From Peribacillus frigoritolerans (GTDB lineage Bacteria > Bacillota > Bacilli > Bacillales > DSM-1321): DNA of 64,000 nt. The translations under genes and the position numbers were made by a program. Below the pieces are notes generated by a model. It had not been told where the DNA came from and ran no database searches. It saw only the letters and a program-made list of their open reading frames with translations. How positions within the stretch are numbered: the stretch's first letter is position 1; each line of letters opens with the position of its first letter. Of this stretch, positions 37,434-46,672 are shown one piece after another. The stretch lies in the NCBI RefSeq assembly GCF_040250305.1, contig NZ_CP158190.1:4062001-4126000 (forward strand). The letters are read 5' to 3'.

Positions 37434-38177
37434 TTAAGTAGAAAGAGTTGGCATTAATGCTGCATATAACTCTCTTTTCAAATGAAAAAATTCATCACTA
37501 AGAAGCTGTTCTTCACTTCTTGGCCTTGGAAATGGAACATTCACTTCTTTGATGACAGCAGCCGGTTTTGCTGATAACACATAAATTCTATCGGATAGGA
37601 AAACCGCTTCATCTATGCTATGCGTAACAAAAAGCACCGACCTCCGATTTTCTTCCCAAACCGACAACAGCCATTTTTGCATTTTCAATCTTGTCAGTTC
37701 ATCCAAGGCAGAAAAGGGTTCGTCCAGGCACATCAAGTCCTGTGGACTTAAGATACTCCGGATGAATGCGGCCCTTTGCTTCATGCCTCCTGATAATTCA
37801 TGCGGATATGCTTTCTCATACTCTTCTAATCCAGCTTTCCTCAAAAGGGCTTTTGCCTTTTCTTTATCTTTGATCCCAGCAAGTTCACTTCCAAGCAAAA
37901 CATTTTCCAATACCGTTCTCCAAGGTAAAAGGGAAGGCTGCTGCGGCATATAGCTGATATGGCCCTTTAAACCATTTATCTTTTTACCATCCAGTGAAAT
38001 GATGCCATGATCCGGCTTCAAAATACCGCCGATCAAGTGGAACAATGTACTTTTACCACTGCCCGATGGCCCAAGGATCGTGACAAATTCCCCATCACCC
38101 ACATGAAAATTCATATTCTCCAATATATTCTGTTTACCATCGAAAGAATAGGAGACATCTTTAATTTCCAGCTTCAT
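37434..38177 (-). CDS. thiZ: ABC transporter ATP-binding protein, thiamine precursor uptake
   Basis: A 247-residue ATPase of the nitrate/taurine/HMP type with Walker A GPSGSGKST, signature LSGGMKQRAAFIRS, Walker B LMCLDEPFSALDE and the H-loop VTHSIDEA. It overlaps the permease gene by 17 bases. With thiX and thiY it should import 4-amino-5-hydroxymethyl-2-methylpyrimidine or its formylamino precursor. Confidence 0.92.
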   Translation of the reverse strand: MKLEIKDVSYSFDGKQNILENMNFHVGDGEFVTILGPSGSGKSTLFHLIGGILKPDHGIISLDGKKINGLKGHISYMPQQPSLLPWRTVLENVLLGSELAGIKDKEKAKALLRKAGLEEYEKAYPHELSGGMKQRAAFIRSILSPQDLMCLDEPFSALDELTRLKMQKWLLSVWEENRRSVLFVTHSIDEAVFLSDRIYVLSAKPAAVIKEVNVPFPRPRSEEQLLSDEFFHLKRELYAALMPTLST

Positions 38178-38943
38178 CCTTGCCGCCCTCCTTTCTCTTC
38201 CAAGAAACTAAGTATTTCTCCAGGAAGGTGATGATTCCAAAAAAGATCAGGCTCATTCCCATGATGATGAAAATGGCAACAAACACCCGGTCTGTCCTGA
38301 ACGCAGAAGACGCGAGCGTCATATAAACACCAATCCCCGATTTTGCCCCGAGCCACTCTGAAATAACCGCACCCATTACACTATAGGTGGCCGAAATTTT
38401 CAGGCCGGAGAAAATGAACGGGATTGAGTGGGGAAATTCCAGCTTCCAAAATAACTGGTTCTTTCCCGCTCCCATCATCTTGAAATAATGCTTAAGTTCG
38501 TATGGTGTCTGGCGAAAACCGTCCAATGATGCAACCGCAACCGGAAAAAAACATACAAGCGAAATCACGATTAACTTAGGCAGCATGCCAAAGCCAAACC
38601 AGATCACCAAAAGCGGGGCCAAAACTATGATAGGTATATTTTGTGATAGTATGAGCAGAGGATAAACCGCGTCCTTCACACCTGGAAATAGGTGTAAGGT
38701 TGCAGCAACCAATAAGCCGATGCAGCTTCCAATAAAAAAGCCCGACAACGCAAGCTCGGTTGTGGATATAAGGTGTCCGTAAAGATTGCGCGACGACTCA
38801 ATTCCTTCTATGAAAATGGCCGATGGAGCGGGAAGCAGCCATTCTTCAACCTTCAATAAGACTGTCACTGACTCCCAAACTATCAGCAACAATAATAAAA
38901 GAAAGAAGGGAGCCCCCTTCTTCCAAATTCCCCTTCCGATCAT
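38161..38943 (-). CDS. thiX: ABC transporter permease, thiamine precursor uptake
   Basis: A 260-residue permease with about six transmembrane helices and the BPD-transport EAA-type segment FRQTPYELKHYFKMMGAGK. Its start overlaps the preceding gene by ATGA and its 3' end overlaps the ATPase gene, typical of one transporter operon. Confidence 0.92.
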   Translation of the reverse strand: MIGRGIWKKGAPFFLLLLLLIVWESVTVLLKVEEWLLPAPSAIFIEGIESSRNLYGHLISTTELALSGFFIGSCIGLLVAATLHLFPGVKDAVYPLLILSQNIPIIVLAPLLVIWFGFGMLPKLIVISLVCFFPVAVASLDGFRQTPYELKHYFKMMGAGKNQLFWKLEFPHSIPFIFSGLKISATYSVMGAVISEWLGAKSGIGVYMTLASSAFRTDRVFVAIFIIMGMSLIFFGIITFLEKYLVSWKRKEGGKDEAGN

Positions 38944-39224
38944 GCCCGATATTTCTCCGTTAACGTATCCATCGTAATCCCGCTTGGCTGATATAATATT
39001 TTCACTTGCGAAATGACATTCGGCGATCCTATTTCAATCATTCTTACATTCATTTTTTCTATCACGGCAAAAAGTTCGGAAAGCTCGCCCTCCATTGTCG
39101 TTTCAAGCGGGTGAACCTCATACTTGACACCTGATTCTTCAATGATCTTGATTGCTTCATCGACCATAGGGATGACATTTTCCCCTTTAGGGATAATTTG
39201 TATACTAATTAATGAATTGGCCAT
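38940..39224 (-). CDS. Thiamine-binding protein (DUF77/MTH1187-YkoF type)
   Basis: A 94-residue single-domain protein starting MANSLISIQIIPKGENVIP, a ferredoxin-like fold family whose YkoF relatives bind thiamine or its pyrimidine. It overlaps thiX by four bases and lies 11 bases after the substrate-binding lipoprotein. It may buffer or deliver the imported ligand in the cytoplasm. Confidence 0.85.
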   Translation of the reverse strand: MANSLISIQIIPKGENVIPMVDEAIKIIEESGVKYEVHPLETTMEGELSELFAVIEKMNVRMIEIGSPNVISQVKILYQPSGITMDTLTEKYRA

Positions 39225-39235
39225 TGTATTTCCTC

Positions 39236-40231
39236 CTATTTTGGTAAAAATTCATTGGTAAATGCCTTTTCAGGATCGAAATCACCTTCAAGAAGCTTGT
39301 TTTCAGTCATCCAATCACTGTAATTCTTCCAGATTTCCAGTTTTTGTTCACCCCAACGCGGAGCATCATCCTGATACTTGGCTGCAAGCCACTCCTGGCT
39401 TTTCTTAACTAGTTTTGCATCAAGATCCGGCGCAGACTTAATTAACATGTCTGCTGCATCAGCAGGATTCTTAATCGCAAACTGGTACCCTTTCGATGCT
39501 GCATGAACGAATGCTTTAACAGTTTCGGGATCTTCTTTTATCATCTTTTCATTTGTAGTCAAAACAGGCGTATAGTAATCAAGCTTATCTGAGTATTCGG
39601 TTAAGTAAACCATATTAAGCTTTTCATTTCGCAACTCAGCCTCAATGCCTGTCCATCCATAATAAATCCAGGCAAAATCTATATCCCTTTTAACCGAAGT
39701 GAAAAAATCCATGTCTCCTGTATTGACTATATCCACTTCATTTACATCCGCATTTTCTTTTTTCATTAGTGAATCAATAATGGCCTTTTCAACCGGAGAC
39801 CCCCAGCCACCATACGTTTTCCCTTCAAAATCCTTGGGAGTTTTAATGTTCTTTGCCTCAGGGGAAGCGAATCCAGAGGTATTATGCTGGATGACGGCAG
39901 CAACCGAAACAATCGGCACGCCCTGCACGCGGGCCTGCGTTATGCCCTCCTGGTAGCTCACGCCAAATTCAGATTTTCCTGAAGCGACAAGCTTATCCGC
40001 TCCAGCTTCACCTGGCATGATAATTTCCACATCAAGACCTTGGTCTTTAAAATAACCTTTTTCCTTGGCTACATACAATCCTGTATGGTTTGTATTCGGT
40101 GTCCAATCGAGCACGACCGATACCTTTTTTAATTCTTCATTTTTAGATGCTTCTTCTTTTTCATTAGTTCCGCCTGCACCGCATCCAGCCAAAAGGAACA
40201 ACGAAGTTAACAGTGGTAAGAATTTATTCAA
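39236..40231 (-). CDS. thiY: Thiamine-precursor-binding lipoprotein (NMT1/THI5-like)
   Basis: A 331-residue lipoprotein with signal peptide and lipobox LLAGC (cysteine at residue 17), then the NMT1/THI5 fold starting VSVVLDWTPNTNHTGLYVAKEKGYF. This N-terminal motif is diagnostic of HMP- or formylamino-HMP-binding proteins. The start is a TTG with TAGGAGG eight bases upstream. It is the first gene behind a TPP riboswitch. Confidence 0.93.
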   Translation of the reverse strand: MNKFLPLLTSLFLLAGCGAGGTNEKEEASKNEELKKVSVVLDWTPNTNHTGLYVAKEKGYFKDQGLDVEIIMPGEAGADKLVASGKSEFGVSYQEGITQARVQGVPIVSVAAVIQHNTSGFASPEAKNIKTPKDFEGKTYGGWGSPVEKAIIDSLMKKENADVNEVDIVNTGDMDFFTSVKRDIDFAWIYYGWTGIEAELRNEKLNMVYLTEYSDKLDYYTPVLTTNEKMIKEDPETVKAFVHAASKGYQFAIKNPADAADMLIKSAPDLDAKLVKKSQEWLAAKYQDDAPRWGEQKLEIWKNYSDWMTENKLLEGDFDPEKAFTNEFLPK

Positions 40232-40315
40232 GTCATTATCCTCCTACACATCTTATAAGATCCATATGCCGGAACCATAATGGGGCTCCAGGTTCTATTC
40301 AAATACTGGATAAAA

Positions 40316-40349
40316 AAGCAAAAAACGCCCGAAGATGAATTCGGACGTT
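40316..40349 (-). terminator. Riboswitch-controlled terminator
   Basis: AACGTCCGAA and TTCGGGCGTT (minus strand, one G-U pair) form a 10-base stem followed by a U6 run, between the TPP aptamer and thiY. It is the likely expression platform: TPP-bound aptamer favours termination. Confidence 0.85.
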
Positions 40350-40381
40350 AACATACAAAACAGAAAATCAGTAATAATATG

Positions 40382-40468
40382 TTCCCTCCGCTGGCATCAT
40401 CCAGATCAGGTTCAAAGAGTCAGCATCTAAAGGATGCAATCTCAGCCAGCAGTACTGGCCCCCCTACA
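40382..40468 (-). ncRNA. TPP (THI-box) riboswitch
   Basis: On the minus strand the conserved elements appear in order: GGGGGGCC, GCTGAGA, then the helix around GCATC/GATGC, TTTGAACCTGATCTGGAT, and ATGCCAGCGGAGGGAA. These are the thi-box hallmarks. It precedes the thiY-thiX-thiZ operon and its terminator. Confidence 0.96.
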
Positions 40469-40497
40469 TTTCTCGCACATATGAACTTTTCTCTCTC

Positions 40498-40503
40498 ATT
40501 ATA
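40498..40503 (-). promoter_or_regulatory. -10 box of the thiamine operon promoter
   Basis: TATAAT on the minus strand (within TTGATATAATG) lies about 30 bases upstream of the riboswitch aptamer. The -35 region is weak. Confidence 0.6.
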
Positions 40504-40705
40504 TCAATTCATAGGGAAAAAGGAATACTAATTTGCTTCTTCTCACTAATTGGAAAGGTATTCCTGGCACTTTAGGATTTCTTGCAAAACATCTTTTGGA
40601 ACGAAAATCATTGAAAGCAAAATAATTCTGCCTCTTTCCTTTCTAATCATTCTTGGCTGCAACGGTGGCGGACACTTATCAAATAGTCATTTCTTTGCAA
40701 GCATT

Positions 40706-40713
40706 CATATAAT
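40706..40713 (+). promoter_or_regulatory. Possible sporulation promoter -10 before tgl
   Basis: CATATAAT is one base off the sigma-E -10 CATACAAT, with a weak TCATTTC about 12 bases upstream. B. subtilis tgl is expressed late in the mother cell. I see nothing else in 40510-40780. Confidence 0.3.
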
Positions 40714-40789
40714 GAGCATTACCTGTAGACATTTTTGTTTACCGGTTTTATTAAACCCTTAATTTCATAAGCAAAAGGTGGATATGATC

Positions 40790-41617
40790 ATGATAAAGAT
40801 TAATCACAAATGGTTAGATGTCAGTCAAATCCAACCAGGTACAGCATCTGCCAAATCACTTGAAACTCTTCAATGCTTGGCGGAAGATTCTAACGTTTTT
40901 GAATACCGGAACTTTGGGGATTTTAATTTCGAGATACAGCTGAGGAACCGAGTCATAGAGGCAGCTATTGCGTTGGATAAAAGTGGTCCGGAATTTTCCA
41001 CACTTGAGGAATCTCAATCCAATCAAAAATATTGGCACCTTTCAAAGGATGGCACCTTTACCCTTCAGCCAGGGATTCTCCCTCATGCTGCGCTTGTTGA
41101 CATTTTCATGAATGGAAGGCTTTATGCCTTCGAATGCGGGACAGCAATAGTCGTCACTTTTTTAAAGGCGATTTTGGATTTAATCGGCCCCAGGAATTTC
41201 GACTATCTTTTTTCAGACCTATTTTTATATGACTTTCGCCCTCCAAGGAATATGGCTCTTATCATTCACCAAGGACGGGATTATTTACCAGGGGATTGCG
41301 TTTACTTCATAAACCCTGATCATGACGAGACAACTCCTGAATGGCAAGGTGAAAATGCCATATTATTAGGGAGAAACCTCTTTTATGGCCACGGGATCGG
41401 GATTACCACTGCACAGGGAATCATCAATGAATTAAATAGCAATAGAAAGCCGTACGCCACCATATCAGCATTCTTGACAACACATATCATTTTCCTGGAT
41501 AGTTCCTTCTATAGACAATTTCAACTAAATATCCCCCGAGCAAAGCCCGATCACTGTCCTGTCAGCCTTTCCAATTGTATTGTTTCTGAAATAGGTTCGA
41601 AGATATACCTTTCATGA
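40790..41617 (+). CDS. tgl: Protein-glutamine gamma-glutamyltransferase (spore coat transglutaminase)
   Basis: Cross-links spore coat proteins such as GerQ through glutamine-lysine bonds. In the 275-residue protein the catalytic Cys116 lies in LYAFECGTAIVV, preceded by Glu115, and the second conserved glutamate is in EWQGENAILLG (Glu188). The C-terminus is about 30 residues longer than B. subtilis Tgl. The ATG at 40790 is eight bases after AAAAGGTGG; two nearer in-frame starts are too close to that site. Confidence 0.94.
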   Translation: MIKINHKWLDVSQIQPGTASAKSLETLQCLAEDSNVFEYRNFGDFNFEIQLRNRVIEAAIALDKSGPEFSTLEESQSNQKYWHLSKDGTFTLQPGILPHAALVDIFMNGRLYAFECGTAIVVTFLKAILDLIGPRNFDYLFSDLFLYDFRPPRNMALIIHQGRDYLPGDCVYFINPDHDETTPEWQGENAILLGRNLFYGHGIGITTAQGIINELNSNRKPYATISAFLTTHIIFLDSSFYRQFQLNIPRAKPDHCPVSLSNCIVSEIGSKIYLS

Positions 41618-41639
41618 CCTTTTTGTTTTATATGCATAA

Positions 41640-41676
41640 AAAAATGCTTGGGGAGAGATCTCCCAAGCATTTTTTC
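41640..41676. terminator. Bidirectional terminator between tgl and rarD
   Basis: AAAATGCTTGGG and CCCAAGCATTTT form a long stem with A- and T-runs at its two sides, between convergent genes. Confidence 0.9.
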
Positions 41677-41679
41677 TTT

Positions 41680-42609
41680 TCACGCACCAATATTCCCTTT
41701 GCCTTTGAACCTGCGGGCACTTGCCTGACCCCATTTCGTTATGGATAGTGTATAAACAGCCAAGGCTGACCATATGAACAAAAAGGCTAAAAGATGTGCT
41801 TTCGTGAAACTTTCATGATAGACGAATACCCCGATCAATAAAGATAAGGTCGGAGCGATATACTGAAAAATGCCAAGCATCGATAACGGGATCTTCTCCG
41901 CCCCTTTTGCAAAATATAAAAGAGGCAATGCCGTGGCAATCCCGCCGCCCACCAACAGCAAGCTTGTGCTTCCATCTGTAAAGAACTGCATTTCTGATCG
42001 GTTCATCAAGTAGATCAGGTAACCAAGGGCCAGAGGCGTTACCATCATCGTTTCGAGCGTCAGCCCGATCGCCGATTCGGCCTTGATCATTTTTTTTGCC
42101 AGACCGTATAATCCAAAGGTCATGGCCAAAACAAGAGAGATCCACGGGATCGTGCCGAAATGAATGCCAAGGATCAAGACTCCGATTCCTGCAAGCAGGA
42201 ATGAAATGATTTGGGCCCCGCTCAATTTTTCTTTTAGGACTATCACGCCCAATAGTACACTGACAAGCGGATTGATATAATATCCAAGGCTCGTGTCGAG
42301 GATCCGTCCTGAGTTAACGGCCCAGATGAACACTCCCCAATTAGCTGTAACAAGCAGTGACGCCGTTAGTAATGCCGTAAAGAGTTTCGGATTTCCCATT
42401 ATGTTTTTGACATAATCAAGAAACGCTTGCCATTTTTTCATGAACATCAATAAAACCAGCATGAACACGAAAGACCATAATACCCTCTGAGCTAAAATTT
42501 CTATTGCACCGACTCCCTGAAGGAACTTCCAGTAAATCGGCACAACTCCCCACATCATGTAAGAAAGGGCTGCATAAATCGCCCCTTCTTTTTGTTCATC
42601 CACTTTCAT
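41680..42609 (-). CDS. rarD: RarD (EamA) family transporter
   Basis: A 309-residue permease with about ten transmembrane helices in two EamA halves. It has the RarD-typical N-terminus with SYMMWGVVPIYWKFL and the motif RVLWSFVFM. RarD-type proteins are drug/metabolite superfamily exporters, sometimes linked to chloramphenicol sensitivity; substrate unknown. The ATG at 42609 is six bases after AGAAGG, which favours it over the ATG at 42627. Confidence 0.9.
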   Translation of the reverse strand: MKVDEQKEGAIYAALSYMMWGVVPIYWKFLQGVGAIEILAQRVLWSFVFMLVLLMFMKKWQAFLDYVKNIMGNPKLFTALLTASLLVTANWGVFIWAVNSGRILDTSLGYYINPLVSVLLGVIVLKEKLSGAQIISFLLAGIGVLILGIHFGTIPWISLVLAMTFGLYGLAKKMIKAESAIGLTLETMMVTPLALGYLIYLMNRSEMQFFTDGSTSLLLVGGGIATALPLLYFAKGAEKIPLSMLGIFQYIAPTLSLLIGVFVYHESFTKAHLLAFLFIWSALAVYTLSITKWGQASARRFKGKGNIGA

Positions 42610-42688
42610 AACAAGCCTTCTTTCCATTTACATCCTTTATCTAACTCCAACTAACAATTTTGTATTTCCATTTCTTTTTTTGCAACTG

Positions 42689-44290
42689 TTAATTTTTATC
42701 ATACATGATTTTGTCATCGATGACCGTCATGACCGCCTCGGCTTTCAGGAGATCATCCGGTGCAACAGCAAAGACATCCAGATTAAACACGGTAAAATCG
42801 GCATCGTACCCTTTATTGATCATACCACGGCGTTTTTCCTGGCCGATTGCTGCAGCACTCCCTTTGGTATACAGTGCGAAAGCCTCGTATACGGAAAGCC
42901 TTTCAGACAAACCATACACGGTACGGTCCTCACTGTTGATTTTCATCCTTGTGACAGCTGCATGAATGCCCAAAATCGGATTTAATGGTTCAATGGGTGC
43001 ATCCGACCCTCCCGCACAAATGATGCCCAAATTCAAATAGGTTTTCCAGGCATAGGAGGATTCCAATAGATCGGCTGGTACCTTTTCTTCCACCCACGGA
43101 AAATCGGACGGGACGAAACCCGGTTGGATATCAAAAATTACCGGCAGCTTTGCCGCCCGCTCCAAAAGCTCCGGCCGCACAATCTGCGCATGGATGAGCC
43201 GGTCCCTCTGTCCCTTTTCCGGGGGGAGGGCTTCAATAGCATTCAAGACGTATTCAAAAGCAAGATCGCCAATCGCATGGACAGCAATCGGCATTCCGGC
43301 AGCCCTTGCTTTTTTCACCCATTCCTGAAGCTCGTTTTCAGTGAATATCGCGACTCCATTCGTATTCTTTTGATCTACATAAGGTTCGCTCAACAGGGCT
43401 GTGCGTCCGCCTAAGGAGCCGTCGGTAAAGATCTTCATGCTGTCGAATTTGATATATCGCGTACCTTCCTGATAGCCGCCGCCTGCTGCCAGCATTTCTT
43501 CAAACGCTTCGTGATGGACGAGCAAGTTGGCGCGAAAGGCCATTTCCCGGTCCTCGATTACCGATTTAAACGCCTGATATGTCGGCATGAAGCCATTATA
43601 GTAATGGAGGTCCTCAGTATGTCCGCCAGTCAAACCCAGCTTATATGCGTCTTCTATGGCCTCTGTGAGCGCGTTTTCGATATATTCTTGATCAATGCCG
43701 GGAAGACTGTCTAAAATAAGGTTCTGCGCCTGACTTTCTTTAAATAAACCATTTAAACGTCCGTCAGGATAACGGCAGATCACCCCGCCTGAAGGTTCTT
43801 TAATATCTTCTTTAATATCCGCTTCCAAAAGGGCACGGGAGTTGACGATCAGGGCATGCCGGCAGATCCTTTTCAATACGATGGGATGATCTGCCGAAAT
43901 CGCGTCAAGTTCATCCCGTAATATCAATTCAGGTCTCGGCCATTCATTTTCATTCCACCCTTCGGCAACGATCCACTTTCCAACCGGGGTCTTTGAGCAC
44001 TTTTCCTTCAAGGATTTCATGATGGACTCCCTGCTATCCATCAAAGAGAGGTCTAAACGAAGCAGCCTTTCTCCATGCCCGACCAAATGAAGGTGACTAT
44101 CCACTAACCCCGGCAGCATCGTTTGTCCTTTTAAGTCGATTTCCCTGGAAATATTGCCGGCATATTCATTTTTCAAATGGTCCAGGCTGCCGGTATCAAC
44201 AATTACCCCCTTTTCAGTGAAGACTGCCTCCACTTGATCATTTTCTTTAACCATCGTATAAATCGACCCATTGAACCATAACGTTCCCAT
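42689..44290 (-). CDS. YtcJ-like metal-dependent amidohydrolase
   Basis: A 533-residue amidohydrolase superfamily member with the metal motif LPGLVDSHLHLVGHG (about 58-72), IAVHAIGDLA and the catalytic aspartate in CAGGSDAPIEPLNP. It belongs to the YtcJ group (amidohydrolase 3), whose substrates are generally unknown. It lies between rarD and mbcS on the same strand, in the usual Bacillus position. Confidence 0.9.
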   Translation of the reverse strand: MGTLWFNGSIYTMVKENDQVEAVFTEKGVIVDTGSLDHLKNEYAGNISREIDLKGQTMLPGLVDSHLHLVGHGERLLRLDLSLMDSRESIMKSLKEKCSKTPVGKWIVAEGWNENEWPRPELILRDELDAISADHPIVLKRICRHALIVNSRALLEADIKEDIKEPSGGVICRYPDGRLNGLFKESQAQNLILDSLPGIDQEYIENALTEAIEDAYKLGLTGGHTEDLHYYNGFMPTYQAFKSVIEDREMAFRANLLVHHEAFEEMLAAGGGYQEGTRYIKFDSMKIFTDGSLGGRTALLSEPYVDQKNTNGVAIFTENELQEWVKKARAAGMPIAVHAIGDLAFEYVLNAIEALPPEKGQRDRLIHAQIVRPELLERAAKLPVIFDIQPGFVPSDFPWVEEKVPADLLESSYAWKTYLNLGIICAGGSDAPIEPLNPILGIHAAVTRMKINSEDRTVYGLSERLSVYEAFALYTKGSAAAIGQEKRRGMINKGYDADFTVFNLDVFAVAPDDLLKAEAVMTVIDDKIMYDKN

Positions 44291-44402
44291 TCCGGCTTTA
44301 CACTCCTTATTAAATGATTGTTACTGTGCAGATATGCAGTAAGTGTACCATCTCATATCATGAATTCCCATATTTATGCTTTTAATCAATCCCCTATGTA
44401 AT

Positions 44403-44431
44403 AAAAAAAACGCCAGCCATGGGGGCTGACG
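44403..44431 (-). terminator. Terminator after mbcS
   Basis: On the minus strand CGTCAGCC and GGCTGGCG (one G-U pair) form an eight-base stem followed by a U8 run. Confidence 0.85.
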
Positions 44432-44445
44432 GTAATGCATTTCGA

Positions 44446-46029
44446 TCAATTGTTAAGGAGTGCTTCTTCCCTCTTCCGTAAATCCACCCGTTTGATTTTA
44501 CCTGATGTCGTTTTGGGCAGCTCTTCTAAAAATTCGATTTTCCTTGGATATTTATATGGAGCAGTCAATTCTTTCACGTGCGATTGAAGCGTCTTGATCA
44601 AGTCCTGGCTGTTCGGATCGATATCATCCATCAAGACGACATACGCCTTGACCACATTTCCCCTTATTTCATCAGGACTTGCTATAACGGCACACTCTTT
44701 AACATATGGATGCTTAACGAGTGCATCTTCCACTTCAAACGGTCCGATCGTATATCCCGAGCTGATGATGATATCATCAGAACGACCCTCAAACCAGAAA
44801 TAACCATCCTCATCCTTTTTCGCTTGATCACCAGTGATATAATAGTCCCCGCGGAATTGCTGTGATGTCCGCTCCGGATCTTTAAAATATTCTTTAAAGA
44901 GAGCAGGTGTATCGACATGTACGGCAATATCACCCACTACGCCAGGAGAACAGGGCTTACCGGAATCATCAACGATTTCCACATGGTTGCCCGGAGTCGG
45001 TTTGCCCATGGAGCCCAATTTAATTCCCATGCCTTTCGTTACACCTACCAACAGGGTATTTTCAGTCTGTCCATAACCATCACGCACTTCAATCTGGAAA
45101 TGGTTTTTAAAGACCTCGAACACTTTTTGATTTAAAGGCTCTCCCGCTGATACAGCACTATGAAGATGGGATAAATCATAGTCATCAAGGTTATCCACCT
45201 TTGCAATCAATCGATACTCGGTTGGTGTGCAGCATAATGCATTCACTTTGTAGTCCTGAAGCAGCTGAAGATATTTTTTCGCCTCGAACTTTCCATGATA
45301 AGCAAGGCCTGTCGCTCCCGTTCCCAGAACCGCCAGGAAAGGACTCCAGATCCACTTTTGCCACCCTGGGCCTGCTGTTGCCCAAACGACATCCGTTTCG
45401 CTGATGCCGAGCCAGTTTGCAGCAGACGTTTTCAAATGGGCATAAGCCCATCCATGTGTATGGACGACCCCTTTTGGATTTCCTGTCGTTCCGGAAGTAT
45501 ACGATAAGAACGCCATATCCCCACTCTTCGTGTCGGCCATTGTCAGCTGATCGGACTCCTCAGCTGCAAGCTCATTCAAATCCAGCCAATTTTCAATTCG
45601 TTTTCCGATTGAAAATTTAAGGAGGCTTTCCGCTCCTTCTATTTCATTCACTTCATGAGTATATTCATGATAACTGATGATTCCTTTGACATCACCATGG
45701 TTGACTCGATACTGCAAGTCCTTCGCACGAAGCATTTCCGAACAAGGTATGACAATCATGCCAATTTTTAATGCGGCTAAATACACTTGATATGCTTCCA
45801 CCAAACGAGGAATTATGATAAGGACCGTATCACCTTTACCCAGTCCTTTATTCTTTAAGGCATTTCCAATTTTATTTGCACTTTTTAATAAATTCTCATA
45901 TGTAAGTTGTTTTTTATCTCCGGTTTCGTTCTCCCAGAGTACGGCAACTTTTTCTGGATCTTTTGCATAACGTTCCATTTCACTCACTAAGTTGTAATGT
46001 TCCGGAGCCAATAAGTCTTCACGCTTCAT
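44446..46029 (-). CDS. mbcS: Acyl-CoA synthetase (branched-chain, MbcS type)
   Basis: A 527-residue adenylate-forming ligase with the AMP-binding motif YTSGTTGNPKGVVHTH, the GYGQTEN segment, ITGDQAKKDEDGYFWFEGR and the C-terminal lysine motif PKTTSGKIKR. In B. subtilis MbcS activates isobutyrate and 2-methylbutyrate for branched-chain fatty acids. The ATG at 46029 is six bases after GGAGGGG, so five residues of a longer frame are dropped. Confidence 0.9.
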   Translation of the reverse strand: MKREDLLAPEHYNLVSEMERYAKDPEKVAVLWENETGDKKQLTYENLLKSANKIGNALKNKGLGKGDTVLIIIPRLVEAYQVYLAALKIGMIVIPCSEMLRAKDLQYRVNHGDVKGIISYHEYTHEVNEIEGAESLLKFSIGKRIENWLDLNELAAEESDQLTMADTKSGDMAFLSYTSGTTGNPKGVVHTHGWAYAHLKTSAANWLGISETDVVWATAGPGWQKWIWSPFLAVLGTGATGLAYHGKFEAKKYLQLLQDYKVNALCCTPTEYRLIAKVDNLDDYDLSHLHSAVSAGEPLNQKVFEVFKNHFQIEVRDGYGQTENTLLVGVTKGMGIKLGSMGKPTPGNHVEIVDDSGKPCSPGVVGDIAVHVDTPALFKEYFKDPERTSQQFRGDYYITGDQAKKDEDGYFWFEGRSDDIIISSGYTIGPFEVEDALVKHPYVKECAVIASPDEIRGNVVKAYVVLMDDIDPNSQDLIKTLQSHVKELTAPYKYPRKIEFLEELPKTTSGKIKRVDLRKREEALLNN

Positions 46030-46118
46030 ATTCTTCCCCTCCAATTATGAACTCTTAGTACCTACTCATTATACAAGATACTTCTCTAATATTTCTATTT
46101 ATTTTTATAAATAAATAA

Positions 46119-46145
46119 AGAGAGCGGGTGTTGAACCCGCTCTCT
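46119..46145. repeat. Hairpin, first of two near-identical copies
   Basis: AGAGAGCGGGT and ACCCGCTCTCT around a five-base loop. The same stem recurs at 46338-46365 with a six-base loop and similar flanking bases. It may act as a terminator, though U-runs are poor. Confidence 0.8.
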
Positions 46146-46149
46146 GCAG

Positions 46150-46335
46150 ACGTAGACAAACTCGAAGAAAAGCGAATTTGCCTGCAGTTTTTTATTGATA
46201 AACGTTTCAGTTGATTTTAGAAATCCGATCCCTTTTCGCCGATTGTCTGCGTTATTCGGCAGGAGTGTCACAAATTTCTTCAATCCAATTAGAATTACAG
46301 AAAAAATAATGCAGTGTAACGAAGTCGACAAACGT
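46150..46335 (-). pseudogene. Possible decayed 3' end of a transposase gene
   Basis: Between the two duplicated hairpins the minus strand reads GFLKSTETFINKKLQ followed by ANSLFFEFVYVCRE, with no start or family-length protein. The ending resembles C-termini of some Bacillus transposases, from memory only. Nothing else in the gene-free stretch 46030-46383 looks functional. Low confidence. Confidence 0.25.
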
Positions 46336-46337
46336 AA

Positions 46338-46365
46338 AGAGAGCGGGTGTTAAAACCCGCTCTCT
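46338..46365 (-). terminator. Terminator after the SASP gene (second hairpin copy)
   Basis: The 11-base stem AGAGAGCGGGT/ACCCGCTCTCT lies 18 bases after the SASP stop codon, so it is probably its terminator despite a weak U-run. Confidence 0.65.
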
Positions 46366-46383
46366 GTAGCCATATTTATTAAA

Positions 46384-46590
46384 TTATCTGTTGAAACCTC
46401 CGCCTAATTGTTGTTCAGCCATTTGAACAAGGCGTTTTGTGATTTCTCCACCAACTGAACCGTTAGCGCGAGATGTTGTGTCGGCACCAAGTTGTACGCC
46501 GAATTCTGTAGCGATTTCATATTTCATTTGTTGTAGAGCTTGTTCCACTCCAGGTACCAATAATTCGTTTGAGCTGTTGTTGTTTGCCAT
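46384..46590 (-). CDS. Alpha/beta-type small acid-soluble spore protein
   Basis: A 68-residue DNA-binding spore protein. The family core is present: [19 protein letters not shown], the GPR protease site region [22 protein letters not shown] (read across residues 27-50) and [14 protein letters not shown]. It coats forespore DNA and is degraded at germination. ATG with AAGGAGG. A sigma-G type promoter lies 25-54 bases upstream. Confidence 0.97.
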   Translation of the reverse strand: MANNNSSNELLVPGVEQALQQMKYEIATEFGVQLGADTTSRANGSVGGEITKRLVQMAEQQLGGGFNR

Positions 46591-46614
46591 GTGTTTTTCA
46601 CCTCCTTGTGATTA

Positions 46615-46644
46615 TAGAGTGTGTTAAAACACATGGCTTCATTC
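46615..46644 (-). promoter_or_regulatory. Sigma-G promoter of the SASP gene
   Basis: On the minus strand GAATG (46640-46644) and CACTCTA (46615-46621) are 18 bases apart, close to the sigma-G consensus GHATR-N18-CATNNTA (one mismatch in each box). Confidence 0.65.
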
Positions 46645-46672
46645 GCACAATTTTATTGGTAATTACAGGATA

